Both the position numbers and the translations under genes were made by a program. Shown in pieces: positions 27,537 through 28,057 of a DNA stretch of 28,057 bases. How positions within the stretch are numbered: the first letter of the stretch is position 1; every line of letters begins with the position of its first letter. The stretch is from IMG/VR virus record IMGVR_UViG_3300032322_000650, positions 1-28,057 of that record. One strand, written 5' to 3'. The notes under the pieces are model-generated. The model was not told the origin of the DNA. It did not search any database and saw nothing but the letters and a program-made list of their open reading frames with translations. The DNA comes from a virus.

Positions 27537-28057
27537 GTGTTTGGTATAGACGCCTTTTCAGAAGCGCCATTTTCGACGCTTCCGGGAACCGCAGATGTTC
27601 TTGTAGCGCTTACCGGTGTTGCAAGTACAGGTGCGGTAGGGACAGCATCACCATCAAACACGTTAGCGCTTACTGGCAATCAGGCAACAGGTAATGTAGG
27701 TTCTGTATCACTTGGCGCGGACTTAGCCGGTGTATTAGCAAGCGGTCAGGTTGGTAGTGTTGCAACTGAGAGATCGGTTGCACTGTCTGGCGTTACGGCA
27801 GCGGGTTTTGTAGGTACTGTTTCTGGCGTTGGGCAGTTAGTCGGGAATCAAGCAATTGGGTCCGTTGGCACTGTAGCACCCACACAGTCTGTAGCACTTA
27901 CAAGCGTCTTAGGGTCTGGGTTATTAGGAACGCTTGAACCTTCAATCACACGGGCACTTACAGGGGTTTCAGCAAGCGGCGCAGTAGGTGATGTTTCGTA
28001 TGCTACTGCTACGGGCGTTGAAGCATCTGGCGCACTAGGTTCTGTTCAGAGTAATAT
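27537..28057 (+). CDS. Start of a repeat-rich fibre-like protein, cut by the right edge
   Basis: An open frame from a GTG at 27537 to the edge encodes 173 residues. It starts (V/M)FGIDAFSEAPFSTLPGTAD, then at least eight imperfect repeats of 18-20 residues. The consensus is ALTGVxASGxVGSV plus a variable segment. An in-frame stop lies two codons before the GTG. No Shine-Dalgarno sequence is seen. Regular Gly/Val-rich beta repeats of this sort are found in phage fibre or tail-associated proteins. The full length is not visible. Confidence 0.8.
   Translation, partial: MFGIDAFSEAPFSTLPGTADVLVALTGVASTGAVGTASPSNTLALTGNQATGNVGSVSLGADLAGVLASGQVGSVATERSVALSGVTAAGFVGTVSGVGQLVGNQAIGSVGTVAPTQSVALTSVLGSGLLGTLEPSITRALTGVSASGAVGDVSYATATGVEASGALGSVQSN
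27606..28050 (+). repeat. Imperfect 54-60-base coding repeats
   Basis: About eight degenerate repeats encode ALTGVxASGxVGSV-type units in the partial fibre-like gene. They are diverged at the DNA level, so they are old rather than recent duplications. Confidence 0.75.

Noticed and set aside
13031-28057. Lysogeny genes (integrase, repressor, attachment site)
   Set aside because: No tyrosine or serine recombinase motif, no Cro/CI-type gene and no long direct repeat pair were found in the window.

Overview
The window is part of the genome of a tailed double-stranded DNA phage (Caudoviricetes). A packaging, portal, capsid and head-to-tail block occupies the right half on the + strand. A tightly overlapping early-type operon occupies the left half on the - strand. 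No integrase, excisionase or recognisable lysogeny module is visible, and neither is a DNA polymerase or helicase, so more early genes presumably lie beyond the left edge. Consensus sigma70 promoters and a boxA element like those of enterobacterial ribosomal RNA operons point to a beta- or gammaproteobacterial host. The small basic GK-rich proteins and the large P22-type portal resemble those of aquatic metagenomic phages. Both host and habitat are inferences.

Left block (1-10387, all leftward). Reading in the direction of transcription, it begins with a NinX/DUF2591-like protein. A large Cys/His-containing unknown protein, an M20/M28-type zinc peptidase, a zinc-ribbon protein and a 28-residue membrane peptide follow. 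Next is a three-gene group: an unknown 294-residue protein, a MoxR-type AAA+ ATPase, and a protein with an HExxH metallopeptidase motif and a VWA domain. The rest is an unknown 307-residue protein, a VRR-NUC nuclease, an HTH protein and many small overlapping genes including a DUF3310 protein.

Regulatory centre (10388-13030). A strong leftward promoter (TTGACA-N17-TACACT) is followed by a long hairpin-rich leader with an rrn-type boxA. A 15-17 bp perfect palindrome (TTTCCTACGGTAGGAAA) occurs 12 times between 5044 and 12626 and nowhere else in the window. Copies lie just upstream of the ribosome binding sites of six early genes, downstream of three predicted promoters, and in a noncoding region that also has direct repeats. 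This looks like a phage-wide regulatory or replication/partition system and is the most interesting feature here. A small basic protein gene (11973-12512), twin terminators and a second 28-residue membrane peptide lie next to it.

Right block (13031-28057, all rightward): terminase small and large subunits, portal, a small coiled protein, a GroES-like co-chaperonin, scaffold, a head-associated protein, a decoration-type protein and the major capsid protein. An HNH endonuclease cassette follows, with its own promoter embedded in a terminator. Then come further structural proteins, a run of small basic proteins, two head-to-tail adaptor-type proteins, two paralogous virion proteins and the start of a repeat-rich fibre-like protein that runs off the right edge. 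Two intergenic regions (5113-5209 and 21861-21925) contain interlocking inverted repeats that could fold as RNA pseudoknots.
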